Notes under the pieces: generated by a model | Seen by the model: the letters and a program-made list of their open reading frames with translations, nothing else | Database searches by the model: none | What the model was told of the DNA's origin: nothing | In this document: positions 1-7,900 of the stretch, piece after piece | How the letters are laid out: every line of letters starts with the position of its first letter | Position numbering within the stretch: position 1 is the stretch's first letter | Assembly: GCA_038230275.1 (NCBI GenBank) | Contig: JBBRNO010000205.1 | Location: 1 to 8,506, forward strand | Direction of reading: 5' to 3' | DNA: 8,506 bases | From: JANXXV01 sp038230275 | GTDB lineage: Bacteria; Acidobacteriota; Terriglobia; Bryobacterales; Bryobacteraceae | Made by a program: the position numbers and the translations under genes

Positions 1-1801
1 CCTCCCGGATCTCGCGCTCCATCGCAGCGAAGCGAGCTTCCGTCTCTTCAATGCGCGTACCCGCTGGACCGCGCGCATGCAGCCGCATTTGACCGGAATC
101 CACGTTGGGAAAGAAATCCTCGCCGATTAGCGTGATCAGCCCAAGCGAAGCGATGGAAATTCCCATAAAAGCCGTCAGCACACGCCCGCGATGATGCAAC
201 GCCCAATTGAGCAGGCCCATGTAGCGGAAGCGAAGTTTCTCGAACAGGATATTGAACAGATGGTGGCCGCGCCAAAACAGTCCAGTCCCGCGATGACCGT
301 CCTCATCCTGATAAATCTCCACTTCCGATTGCAGCAGATAGGCCATCATCGTCGGCACCAGGGTGCGCGACAGGAGATAGGAAGCGAGCATGGCGAACAC
401 CACGGCCATTGCCAGTGGCGTGAAGAGGTAGCGCGCCGTTCCTGTCAGCAGCAAGACCGGCACGAAGACGATGCAGATGGCGATGGTAGCCACAAACGTG
501 GGCACGGCAATCTGTGACGCTCCATCCAGCACCGCACGCACCAAAGGTTTCCGCATGGCGATATTACGGTGCGTATTTTCTATCTCCACCGTGGCGTCAT
601 CCACCAGAATCCCCACCGCCAGCGCCAAGCCTCCCAGCGTCATCACGTTGATGGTCTGCCCCAGCAGACTCAAAATAAAAAGCGAAGTCAAAATGGAGAG
701 CGGAATGGAAATGCAGACGATAAGCGTGCTCCGCCAACTCCCGAGGAACAACAAAATCATTAAGCCCGTAAGCCCGCCGGCGATGAGTGCCTCGCGCACC
801 ACCCCTTGAATCGACGCGCGTACGAACACCGACTGATCCGCCAGTGCCACCACTTTCAGCTCCGGTGGTACATTCGCAAGAATCCGCGGAAGGGCTGCTT
901 TCACCGCATCCACAATAGCCAGAGTGGATGCTTTTCCATTCCTGGTGATGGTGATCAAAACTCCGCGCGATCCGTTGGTGCGGACGATGTTTTGCTGTAC
1001 TTGGAAACCGTCATGAACCTGCGCCACATCCTTGATGTAGACCGTTGCCCCGTTCACCGTCTTGATGGGCAGTTCATTCAAATCGGCCAACAGCAGTGGA
1101 CTGCTGTTCACCCGCACTTGATATTCAGTTTGCGCCAACTTCGCCGTGCCAGCCGGAAGAATCAGATTTTGCAGGTTCAACGCATTGGATACGTCGATTG
1201 GCGAAAGTTGCTTGGCGTAGAGTTCATCCAGGTTCAAGTCCACCATGATGGCCCGCTGCTTCCCGCCCATGGGGTAAGAAACGGAAGCGCCTTGCACGGT
1301 GCCCAGCGGCGTCCGGATAAAGTTGTTGCCGATGTCGAAAATTTCCTGTTCGCGCAGCGTCTTGCTGGAGAGCCCCAACTGCAGAATGGGCACGCTGGCC
1401 GCATCATACTTCAGGATATTTGCCGGGAACATCCCGGGCGGCATCTGCCGCAACGAACTCTGCATCGTCGCGGTAACCTGCGCCACCGCCATATCGATTT
1501 TCACGTTTGGATGGAAATGAATCTTGACCACAGCGTAGCCGTTGTAGGCCTGAGATTCGATGTGCTCCACGTCATTTACGTTCGAAGTAAGACTGCGCTC
1601 GAAGTTGGTAACAACGCGCTTCTCCATCTCCTCAGGCGACAGCCCGGAGTAAACCCAGAGCACGCTGACGATGGGGATATCGATGTAGGGGAAAATATCC
1701 ACCGGCATCGTGACAATGGCCGAACCGCCCAGAATGGCAATCAGAATAGACATCACCACGAAGGTGTAGGGGCGGCCAAGTGCTAGCCGAACAATCCACA
1801 T
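1..1801 (-). CDS. RND-family multidrug/solute efflux pump, inner-membrane subunit (N-terminal 600 codons; partial)
   Basis: Partial gene running off the left edge; the visible part is 600 codons and family members are usually about 1030-1080 aa. RND pumps use the proton gradient to expel drugs or other solutes through a periplasmic adaptor and an outer-membrane channel. Translation gives MWIVRLALGRPYTFVVMSIL, with TM1 at about residues 12-30. The periplasmic porter half follows (about 35-330, including VDIFPYIDIPIVSV). A TM2-TM4 cluster lies at about 335-410 with LAVGILVDDATVEIENT at 394-410. The two Asp (401-402) match the TM4 proton-relay pair of AcrB-type pumps; heavy-metal (HME) pumps have a different motif here, so HAE1-like is preferred. 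TM5 and TM6 fall at about 431-490 and a following TM at about 541-560. The ATG at 1801 is chosen because an in-frame TAG lies a few codons upstream. No adaptor gene sits directly upstream, where an antitoxin-like gene diverges. Family assignment is firm; the substrate is unknown. Confidence 0.95.
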   Translation of the reverse strand, partial: MWIVRLALGRPYTFVVMSILIAILGGSAIVTMPVDIFPYIDIPIVSVLWVYSGLSPEEMEKRVVTNFERSLTSNVNDVEHIESQAYNGYAVVKIHFHPNVKIDMAVAQVTATMQSSLRQMPPGMFPANILKYDAASVPILQLGLSSKTLREQEIFDIGNNFIRTPLGTVQGASVSYPMGGKQRAIMVDLNLDELYAKQLSPIDVSNALNLQNLILPAGTAKLAQTEYQVRVNSSPLLLADLNELPIKTVNGATVYIKDVAQVHDGFQVQQNIVRTNGSRGVLITITRNGKASTLAIVDAVKAALPRILANVPPELKVVALADQSVFVRASIQGVVREALIAGGLTGLMILLFLGSWRSTLIVCISIPLSILTSLFILSLLGQTINVMTLGGLALAVGILVDDATVEIENTHRNIAMRKPLVRAVLDGASQIAVPTFVATIAICIVFVPVLLLTGTARYLFTPLAMAVVFAMLASYLLSRTLVPTMMAYLLQSEVEIYQDEDGHRGTGLFWRGHHLFNILFEKLRFRYMGLLNWALHHRGRVLTAFMGISIASLGLITLIGEDFFPNVDSGQMRLHARGPAGTRIEETEARFAAMEREIRE

Positions 1802-1810
1802 AACGATCTA

Positions 1811-1842
1811 TTCTCGCCAGGCGCGAGAAATGAGAACTCCTT
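1811..1842 (-). promoter_or_regulatory. Leader hairpin between an SD-like sequence and the RND start codon
   Basis: On the minus strand, AAGGAG (1842-1837) is a near-ideal Shine-Dalgarno sequence, but it is 35 nt from the RND ATG at 1801. Between them is a perfect inverted repeat, TTCTCGC / GCGAGAA (1829-1823 and 1817-1811), with a 5-nt loop. The only SD-like bases close to the ATG (GAGAA) are inside the hairpin stem. Folding would either hide that weak site or bring AAGGAG nearer to the ATG, as described for some phage mRNAs with hairpins between SD and start. It could instead be a repressor operator. The repeat is seen directly; its function is inference. Confidence 0.4.
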
Positions 1843-2025
1843 CAAGAAATCCGGAATGATATGACTCCGCTCACTCCGGCTCCAGTAAAGGGGAAGTATA
1901 TCAAACGGCTTCCAGTAGCCCTCCCATTTGACATCATCGGAGCGCAGCGAAATCGTTCGTCCATTCCTCCTGTTGGCACGCCAGTATTTTGCCTGGAATT
2001 TGCGGCGGGGCCGTGTCCTCGCCGA
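1843..2025. other. Intergenic region between divergent RND and antitoxin genes
   Basis: The non-coding gap between the two divergent genes is about 270 nt in all. Apart from the leader hairpin at its left end and a possible promoter at its right end, I see nothing convincing in it. Open frames cross it on both strands, but they lack ribosome binding sites and recognisable protein features. It should contain the promoter of the RND gene, but I could not pick out a clear -35/-10 pair on the minus strand. Confidence 0.5.
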
Positions 2026-2053
2026 TTGCCGCGAACGAACGGACCTGTATTAC
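2026..2053 (+). promoter_or_regulatory. Possible sigma70-type promoter of the antitoxin-toxin pair
   Basis: TTGCCG (2026-2031) and TATTAC (2048-2053) are separated by 16 nt. Each matches the -35 or -10 consensus at four of six positions. They sit about 20 nt upstream of the antitoxin start, leaving room for a very short leader. CGAACGAACG lies within the spacer and related CGTTCG sequence lies near 1952, which could be operator half-sites because type II antitoxins usually repress their own promoter. This is a weak call by eye. Confidence 0.3.
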
Positions 2054-2073
2054 ATTTCCGGTAGAAGGTGCCC

Positions 2074-2253
2074 ATGGCTGCCGAGAGCCTTGCCGATGCA
2101 ATCAACTCACTGATGCCTCATGAACAAGAGTCCGTCAGACAGTTCGTCGAGTTCCTCAAGCGAAAAGGGCATCGGCCGCCATCGCCGTTTCTCGCGGCGG
2201 TGGATGATTTTATCGAACAACGTCCCGAACTGCTCCGCCGTCTGGCGCAGTGA
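2074..2253 (+). CDS. Small antitoxin-like protein (partner of Doc-type toxin)
   Basis: This encodes 59 aa starting MAAESLADAINSLMPHEQES, hydrophilic and probably all-helical. The motif SVRQFVEFLKRK near residues 22-33 resembles the 'V..FVEFL..K' signature of small DUF2281-like antitoxins. The C-terminus (FIEQRPELLRRLAQ) could be the toxin-contacting tail. The ATG at 2074 is chosen because AGAAGG (2063-2068) lies 5 nt upstream; a GTG at 2068 would lie inside that ribosome binding site. The stop codon overlaps the GTG start of the following toxin gene (GTGA), typical of translationally coupled toxin-antitoxin pairs. In such pairs the antitoxin binds and neutralises the toxin and often represses the promoter. 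The frame itself is intact although the toxin is damaged. The antitoxin role comes mainly from this context; the small family is not firmly identified. Confidence 0.7.
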   Translation: MAAESLADAINSLMPHEQESVRQFVEFLKRKGHRPPSPFLAAVDDFIEQRPELLRRLAQ

Positions 2254-2299
2254 CGTTTTATCCTGGCGTTGACGACGTTTTAGCCGTTCACCACCGGTT

Positions 2300-2327
2300 G
2301 ATCTCCCAATGTGGATCGCCCAATTCG
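2300..2327 (+). repeat. 14-bp imperfect tandem duplication inside doc
   Basis: GATCTCCCAATGTG (2300-2313) is followed directly by GATCGCCCAATTCG (2314-2327), with 11 of 14 positions identical. Because 14 is not a multiple of 3, it moves the reading frame exactly where the Doc homology changes frame. Either copy alone gives a normal Doc junction (RLIAQFGGS or RLISQFGGS). Confidence 0.75.
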
Positions 2328-2535
2328 GAGGTTCGCTTGGCGTTCGGGACCGCGGAGGACTTGAATCGGCATTGGCCAGACCGCAATCCGGTTACGTACG
2401 TCGATCTGATTCAAGAGGCAGCCGCGCTCTGGGAGAGCTTGTCGCAAAATCATCCGTTCGTAGACGGCAACAAGCGGGTCGCAGTCACTGTAACCGCTGC
2501 TTTTCTGAAAGTCAACGGCTATCGCTTAGAGTTTG

Positions 2536-2549
2536 ATCCGTCGATAAGC
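2536..2549 (+). repeat. Left terminal inverted repeat of the IS remnant
   Basis: ATCCGTCGATAAGC matches the reverse complement of 2903-2916 at all 14 positions; similarity stops just inside. It coincides with the point where the doc reading frame loses homology to its family. Confidence 0.75.
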
Positions 2550-2595
2550 GGGTGGAGGAATGTGGTCGATGGGGGTATGATTCGCCGGAAGGGCC

Positions 2596-2877
2596 GTGGA
2601 TGGGGGTGGCGGCAAGTTGGGTGAGAGGAAGGCGGAGTGGTTGATTGGCACCCGGCAACTGGCGGTGATCGCGCACAACGTGCTGACGGGGCTGAAGCGT
2701 TTGGCGCTGCCGGCGGAACTGCTGACGGCACGGCCGAAGCGGTTGCGTTTTCTGATCTTCAACACCGCGGGATGGTTGGTACATCATGCGCGCAGAATCG
2801 TGTTGCGATTGTCGACGACAGCGGCGCGATTGGCGGAGTGGGCGGAAGCGCTGACACGACTGCCGATCCGCGCCTAA
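2596..2877 (+). pseudogene. Transposase C-terminal fragment (DDE group 1, IS1380-like)
   Basis: This is about 88 aa of transposase-like sequence with no plausible native start. The GTG at 2596 follows an in-frame stop (2578-2580), and homology seems to begin only near GERKAEWLIGTRQ (from about 2617). The series WLIGTRQLAVIAHNV, LKRLALP, KRLRFLIFNTAGWLVHHAR and RIVLRLS, ending at TAA 2875-2877, follows the ordinary C-terminal pattern of IS1380-type transposases (AYNL..LKRL.LP then LR..L...G.LV.HAR...L.L). In an intact enzyme this part follows the last acidic catalytic residue, so all DDE catalytic residues are absent and the fragment cannot transpose by itself. The lack of visible lesions in the surviving frame suggests the truncation is fairly recent. 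Confidence 0.75.
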
Positions 2878-2902
2878 ACTAATCCCAGCCGGAGTTGGGC
2901 GG

Positions 2903-2916
2903 GCTTATCGACGGAT
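2903..2916 (-). repeat. Right terminal inverted repeat of the IS remnant
   Basis: GCTTATCGACGGAT is the perfect complement of the left repeat at 2536-2549. It lies 26 nt past the transposase stop codon, as expected for an IS end. Confidence 0.75.
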
Positions 2917-3155
2917 TTGCGGCCGTATTTTGGCGAGCACGTGGATCGAGCTGTGTTTGTGCGCGGCACGGACCGCCATCGGTGCCTCCGGACCGGAAAA
3001 CAACGTCGCTCTGGGACCTCACTGGACCGAGGTTACCCAGATTGGCACGATTTCTCTGCTGACACGGCCTTGCCACCCCGCGCATCGTCACGCTCAACTC
3101 GTTATCGACGGATTGGGGCGGGGCAATGCGGGCGAGCTATCGTGGTATCTCGATT
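2917..3155. other. Unassigned stretch between IS remnant and the secreted-protein operon
   Basis: There is no recognisable gene here. One plus-strand frame is open from about 2930 to a TAA at 3161-3163 (77 codons, ending GRGNAGELSWYLDST). It has no convincing ribosome binding site, start or family match, and it abuts the convergent operon end. It may be the 3' tail of a gene destroyed by rearrangement, or chance. The stretch does not encode the missing Doc C-terminus in any frame I read. I also see no strong rho-independent terminator for the operon that ends at 3156. Confidence 0.35.
3102..3114 (-). repeat. Extra copy of the IS terminal-repeat core
   Basis: TTATCGACGGATT is identical to 2905-2917, the outer part of the right IS repeat plus one flanking base, in the same orientation and 197 bp further on. 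Sequence on either side differs. It could be the surviving end of a second related element or of a deleted neighbour copy; chance cannot be excluded. Confidence 0.45.
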
Positions 3156-3653
3156 CTACTTAAACTCAATTATCGAGGTGTGCAGGCGATGTTCGTCGTT
3201 GATATACCCGTGCAGGCCAACCCAGCTTGCGGACGACACTGAAGTACTAATCTGCTCTACCGCCGCCTCGATCAATTGAAGCTTTCGTTGATCGAATTGC
3301 TGAAGCACAGCAGGATCAGGTTCTTGCTTTTGAGATCTGACTTTATCTACATACGACTTCAGATCATCTTGCCACTTCGCGAGATCCGTGACGAAGCCGT
3401 GTGCGACATCGGTCACCTTTTGCAGATCGTCGTGCTTGATCCTCAGTTTACTTGCGAATCCTTTTTCATTCTTCCTACCACTTTCCATGTTCTGCGCCTT
3501 CTTGGTCTGAATGGCGGAGCTTACACCATCATGAAATTGAAAGAAAACCTGGTATAACCTCGGGTCTTCTAGTGGCAGGGGTGCCCCGGAGCGTTGGGCA
3601 AGTAGGGGCAGCAGTATGAGGCCGACTCCCAGGAAGATGATGCGGATTGTCAT
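3156..3653 (-). CDS. Small exported protein of unknown function, third gene of operon
   Basis: This encodes 165 aa. The start MTIRIIFLGVGLILLPLLAQ at 3653 is preferred because AGGA (about 3665-3662) lies 8 nt upstream; an ATG at 3659 is only 2 nt from that AGGA. The N-terminus is a standard Sec signal peptide with likely cleavage after LLPLLA (A19), and there is no lipobox. The mature part is hydrophilic and probably alpha-helical (about residues 40-145, many K/Q/D/E, with no cysteine). The tail has SASWVGLHGYINDEHR, a compact 'SW..LH.YIN' pattern that looks conserved, but I cannot attach it to a named family. It starts 4-10 nt after the stop of the 412-aa gene, so the two are almost certainly co-transcribed and probably translationally coupled. 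Location is periplasmic or extracellular; function unknown. Confidence 0.75.
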   Translation of the reverse strand: MTIRIIFLGVGLILLPLLAQRSGAPLPLEDPRLYQVFFQFHDGVSSAIQTKKAQNMESGRKNEKGFASKLRIKHDDLQKVTDVAHGFVTDLAKWQDDLKSYVDKVRSQKQEPDPAVLQQFDQRKLQLIEAAVEQISTSVSSASWVGLHGYINDEHRLHTSIIEFK

Positions 3654-3663
3654 GGTCATGATC

Positions 3664-4902
3664 CTAATGTTTGATGAAAGCCCAGTGGGCATCACGGATC
3701 AATTCCGCGGTCGCCAATAGGCTTGCAGTCCCAATACCCTTTTCCCCGATCGGCGCCGAGTATAACTGGTCGTTGATCCGGTAGTAGACGATCTTGTTTT
3801 CGACAAATAGAATCTCGCTATCAGCCTGGTGAGTAGCAATGGTATAGAGCTGCCCGCTATCCACATCGTAGAGGTGCAATTTGCCAGGATAAACCGCCGC
3901 CGCCTGTATGAAACTTGCTGCAATATCGGGCCCCGTAGCGCTGGGCGCTTTCCGCCACTTTTCACTTCCGGCACTATCGTCTCCCGGTTCGTCCTTAAGC
4001 CCCATTCTTATAACGCCCTTGTCTTTTTGCTTTGCTATGTTCTTCTTAAGCCGCCCTTCGACGACGGCCACGTAGTTCTCAAAGCCCCGCAGGCGGTGGT
4101 ACCAGTCACTCTGGACGGGTATGCGATGCCATGATTCATCGCGCTTCCGGTAGGCGTAAAACAAGGGAGTTCCCATTTTCTCCTGCAACAGGCTGATAAC
4201 CAACACTTGAGAGGTATTTACAACGATATCCGCATATGGCCTATCGAACGTTTTTAGCAGTTCAGATGGTAACCGGTAATTAAAAGAGAAAGTCGTACTG
4301 ATCCCACGTTGGATAGTCCCGTCTTTGGCGATACTCACGTACGTCCCATCACTTGCATCAAGCCCGGCAACGCCAGCTGAACCATGCGCAACCAAATATG
4401 TGATTTCACTCGGCTCTACGATCAGGAAGCTTTCCTCGCACGGCACAGCCGGATCCATAATCATGCCCTGGGTGATTGGATGCGTGATGTCGTTGCCAAC
4501 CACCAACCATTCGAACGTGGGTCCCCTCCCGGGCACATCTGCGAGCCACTGGGTAATGAGCGCCATGCCTGGGCTCTGAGGAATCTTACATCTCTTAACG
4601 ACTGCGGCTTTGTCAAGATCGAGCACCATCAGAGGTTCCTCCGCATTCGTGGGGAAAATCAGCGCCTTTCTCCAGTCATAGGAAACAGAGAACCATTCCA
4701 GGGGAGGGGCGGGCCACTTCACGCCAGAAAGAAAATAGGGTGATAACAATTCCACGGGCGGCTTGACGGATCCGTCGTTAGCCACTTGAACCAGAGTCAT
4801 GGGAAACTCTATGCCTGGTGCGCCGGTTATCAGATAAATCTGTCCGTAGATAGCGGGAACCAATCCTAACGTCAGCGCCGCTTGCAGTACCCGAGTCAGC
4901 AT
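3664..4902 (-). CDS. Exported protein of unknown function, possibly beta-propeller-like, second gene of operon
   Basis: This encodes 412 aa. The ATG at 4902 is preceded by GGAG about 6 nt upstream. The N-terminus MLTRVLQAALTLGLVPAIYG is a Sec signal peptide, cleaved near residues 18-20. The mature protein is rich in beta-strand-forming segments that alternate with short turns (for example EWFSVSYDWRKALIFPTNAEE, DGTYVSIAKDGTIQRG, KLHLYDVDSGQLYTI and NKIVYYRINDQLYSAPI). This recalls blades of a WD40/TolB-like propeller, but no canonical blade motif is clear. Residues about 290-335 form a charged, probably flexible linker (KKNIAKQKDKGVIRMGLKDE...). No catalytic motif is recognised. It lies 18 nt after the giant repeat protein and just before the 165-aa exported protein. 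Export is well supported; fold is a guess and function unknown. Confidence 0.8.
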   Translation of the reverse strand: MLTRVLQAALTLGLVPAIYGQIYLITGAPGIEFPMTLVQVANDGSVKPPVELLSPYFLSGVKWPAPPLEWFSVSYDWRKALIFPTNAEEPLMVLDLDKAAVVKRCKIPQSPGMALITQWLADVPGRGPTFEWLVVGNDITHPITQGMIMDPAVPCEESFLIVEPSEITYLVAHGSAGVAGLDASDGTYVSIAKDGTIQRGISTTFSFNYRLPSELLKTFDRPYADIVVNTSQVLVISLLQEKMGTPLFYAYRKRDESWHRIPVQSDWYHRLRGFENYVAVVEGRLKKNIAKQKDKGVIRMGLKDEPGDDSAGSEKWRKAPSATGPDIAASFIQAAAVYPGKLHLYDVDSGQLYTIATHQADSEILFVENKIVYYRINDQLYSAPIGEKGIGTASLLATAELIRDAHWAFIKH

Positions 4903-4920
4903 ATTTTCTCCATTCGTTGG

Positions 4921-7900
4921 CTATTGTGGTGATGAACTCTGGCAAGTTGAAGAACTTGCGCAAGTACAGAATTCCCAAACAGGCAGATTAGTAAGTTGCA
5001 CTACATTGCCGCTGTTATTCGTGACATGAACCAGTCTCGTTGCGTTGGTCTTCCAATTGTTATTGATGAACTCGAGGTAGAGTGGCTTCCACCCCGAAGC
5101 AAACTGCTTCATTAGGTTTGCGTCACCGAACCAGTGGATACTATTCTGATTGTCGGTAGGAGCCGTGTCCCTTGTATTCGGATCAATGTTGCCGACAAAC
5201 GTACAATATGACGCGTTGCCCTCGGTGTCGAGTACAGGCGGAGGCACCTGTCGATCGGCGTTCGCGGCTAAAGCATTATATTGGCGCCACTTCTGTACCT
5301 CTCTAAACCAAGCCGGATAGGCGCGGAGGTCTGTCAGCGTTGTGAACTGCTGAGGCCCGGCGAAAACGTCGATCTTATCTTTGGCGCCCTCAATATTCTT
5401 CCTCCAGTTCCAGATTGCGTCCACAGAAGGAGGTGGATCGAGTTGCATCATACCGTATCCAGCAGATGTTCCGAACACCGGCTTGCCAAAGTTATGGTTC
5501 CCGCTCTTACAGTATGCAACATCCATTCGGCCCGCCTCACAAAATTGTGACGCTCTCGTCTCGTGGATGGTCAGATTAGGCGCGAACCAATAGGGAACCA
5601 CACCCAGTGCTGCAGTGACGGTGGCAAAATTGGGATTCTTACCACAAATCTGGAAGTTGAACGGCGATTGAGTTGCACCATTGTACGTCCATTTGAGAGT
5701 AGCGTCACCACCAAAGAAGCATGGGGGCTGTCCATTTTGACCACAGGGAGCCGATCCAAATGGTACAGTCCAAGCCTGGGTAGCGTCTTTCTGTTCCCGG
5801 CTTTCAGGAGTGTTTACGTCCAGCGATACAGGCGAGACCACATTATTGGCCTGATTTAGCCGAGTCTTGTAGTTCACGGCAGTCTTGAGCTGCCATGTAG
5901 CCGTCCCAGACGCTACTGGCTGATTGGTCCTGGTGTCGTAAATCTGTACTACAACCTGCGGCATGGTTGGAGTAGAGTCAATGTATACACACTGGGTCGG
6001 GTTGTTCGCGCTCAGTTGACTCCCGCCACTGGTGATTTGGATTGTTACATTAGAAGGATTCGTTACGGAAATCCCTGGTTTGGGGGGGCTCTGTGCGCCG
6101 GGTCCCCCGGTTGGGAGCTGTAGATACCCGCTTCCCGTCGCGCCAGCAGAAGTGACTCGCACGTCGTAGTAGCCAGACGCGCTTGGCGCTGCCGTCAATT
6201 GTGCGGCAATTTGGGTGTCGCTCCAGGAGCTAATCGAAAAACTGATGTCCGATGAGGATACACATTGATCAGTTCCGCCATTGCAAACTATCGCGATGCT
6301 AGCTCCAGCACAAGGTTGATTTACGGGACAAGATGGGCCAAAATTAGTTCCTGAAATCAAGACCGAGCTCTGTCCGCCAGGATATAGCGGCGCTAGTTGC
6401 TCAACGGAGGTAATGATCGGCGTGGTGTCGCCTACGGTGAACGGCAGGGAGTTGGTGACAACGCCGTACGATTTCAGAGCGACATTAAAGGTGCCTGATA
6501 CGACGCTCGGATCTCTGAGATCGATGGTCACAGTAGCATTCGCATCATCCTGGGGATTAACGTGCCCTACGATGCCTGGCGCGGGTTGACCGCCTTGAGT
6601 GGTAACGATGATGTCAGTCGCACCGCTCAAACTGATCCCGGTGGCCGTGATATCCATTTGGGTGCCGACTATTCCGTTATTTGGCGACAGGCTGGAAATG
6701 GACGGAGCCGGGATCGTTGCTGCGAGCCTGTAAAACCCAAAATCAACAGGGTAGGGGATGCAATTTGAATTCCAGATCTGATAGTCGGCCCCCCATCTGT
6801 ATTGCCCGAATCCCAGCGTCGAGAGCGTTGAAGCGCTGGCCGGTACCTGTACTTCAGATGGTTGCGAACCCGTCGTGACAGGCCCGTCTTGTGAGGCGGG
6901 ACTGTTAGAAGGAGCTGTGAGAAAGGCTCCCCGTACTTGGTTATGCCAGTCGGTAATCGGTGCGGCTGATTCTATGATTGATTGGCTAAAGTGCGCATAC
7001 ACAGTGCCATCGCTAAAAACGTACAGCGAATCGTCAAACAAGCCAGTCACTGAACAGTTGTATTGTTGAGACGTTGCCGTGGGTCGGCCCACAATCGCCG
7101 AACATGAAGCAAGACCTGTATGGTTGAGTGCATCTGTGACTGTTACGTTAGCAGTATAGGTACCATTTGAGGCGGATTGAAACGGCATGTTCTGGGCGGA
7201 GCCAGAGACCGCTCCTGACCAAGAATAGCTGTAAGGCGATTGGCCACCCGATGCAATGGCAGAGAACGCCAGAACTTGGCCGGGCGACGCGGGGTTCACG
7301 GAAGTGGCGCAGGAGACAGAAAGGCCCGCTGGGGGATCCGCAGAGAAATGACCTAGCGCGAAGTTTGCAGTCACACTTCGAGGTACGGTCATCGATAGGA
7401 ACTGCGGTGTGGTCGTTCCGGAAAGGTCTCCACTAAACCCAAGGAATTGTCCGCCTGGGGCTTTCACGGCACTAACTGAGAGTGTCGAACCGCTGTTATA
7501 CCATCCGCTAGGCGGACTTACCACGCCGGCTCCCGCTGGACCCGCCGTGGTTGTCAGATAGTATTGCTTTGCAATGAACGCGGTGTAGGTCGTACCGGAC
7601 GGAACGGTGATAACGTGCGAAGCTGGGCCTCCGTCAGACCAACTCGAAAATGCGTACTGTATTCCGCTGCCCGCCGGTTGCAGAGTCGCTGTCACAACAC
7701 TATGACTTGAACCAGCTACCCAGTTGAAGTTACAAGGAGAGACGCAGGCAATGCCATCTACCGTCAGCGGAAGGCCTGTAATCGGCGAGGTGGTGATCGT
7801 CGTGGGGCCGGAACTTCCAGTGCCTATGTTAAATGGAATCGAGTTGCTGGTGAAGTTTGCCCTGGGATCGCCGTCGCCGAGATTCGCGGCGGTCACGGAC

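Larger units (their letters stand above)
2250..2624 (+). pseudogene. doc: Doc/Fic-family toxin gene, frame-disrupted and truncated
   Basis: Doc toxins are Fic-fold kinases that inactivate elongation factor EF-Tu. The GTG start at 2250 overlaps the antitoxin stop. The frame opens with a Doc-like N-terminus (VDDVLAVHHRLISQ) and later has the family motif HPFVDGNKR (2451-2477), with Lys where AMP-transferring Fic proteins have Gly, as in Doc. The expected middle motif (GGSLGVRDRGGLESALARP) is in another frame, about 2327-2395. A 14-bp near-duplication (2300-2313 / 2314-2327) shifts the frame, and one extra G (about 2396, between two TAC codons) restores it. Removing both gives a continuous Doc sequence. 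The present open frame therefore carries about 30 nonsense residues in the middle. After LEFD (about 2540) the homology stops; the last 28 codons are read from an IS remnant, and the usual C-terminal helices are missing. Doc is normally about 125 aa, so the similar open length here is coincidental. Almost certainly inactive. Confidence 0.85.
2536..2916 (+). mobile_element. Internally deleted IS remnant (IS1380-like), 381 bp, with 14-bp terminal inverted repeats
   Basis: The segment is bounded by a perfect inverted repeat (ATCCGTCGATAAGC and its complement) and contains the C-terminal part of a transposase, whose stop lies 26 nt inside the right repeat. A full IS of this type is about 1.5-2 kb, so the central and N-terminal transposase region has been lost, leaving a miniature, non-autonomous-looking element. 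It sits exactly where Doc homology ends. No clear target-site duplication is visible, and the right flank does not resume Doc coding sequence, so later deletion or rearrangement next to the element is likely. The repeat and the coding remnant are seen directly; the IS family is from recalled C-terminal patterns. Confidence 0.7.

Noticed and set aside
806..1786. Long plus-strand open frame (326 codons) opposite the efflux pump gene
   Set aside because: It is the antisense shadow of the RND gene. Its translation is His/Arg/Gln-rich with no family features, while the minus strand gives a textbook RND protein.
1802..2067. Minus-strand open frames upstream of the pump, one reading ...KPFDILPLYWSRS... 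into the pump start and another at 1842-2105
   Set aside because: They have no acceptable start codon with a ribosome binding site and no recognisable family. One overlaps the antitoxin gene, so they are treated as chance.
2300..2400. Programmed ribosomal frameshifting in doc
   Set aside because: No slippery heptamer or downstream pseudoknot is evident, and two shifts in different directions would be needed. A 14-bp duplication plus a 1-nt insertion explains the frames more simply.
2309..2536. Separate plus-strand gene starting at the ATG at 2309
   Set aside because: Only its first third is protein-like, and that piece is the missing middle of Doc. It becomes nonsense after about 2396, where the other frame resumes Doc homology.
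2530..2930. Target-site duplication flanking the IS remnant
   Set aside because: Bases outside the repeats (left ...GTTTG, right TTGCG...) do not form a convincing direct repeat, and the right flank does not continue doc.
2917..3279. Plus-strand open frame of about 120 codons crossing the operon's 3' end
   Set aside because: It overlaps the 165-aa exported protein antisense, has no ribosome binding site, and its composition (Arg/Ser/Cys-rich) looks non-coding.
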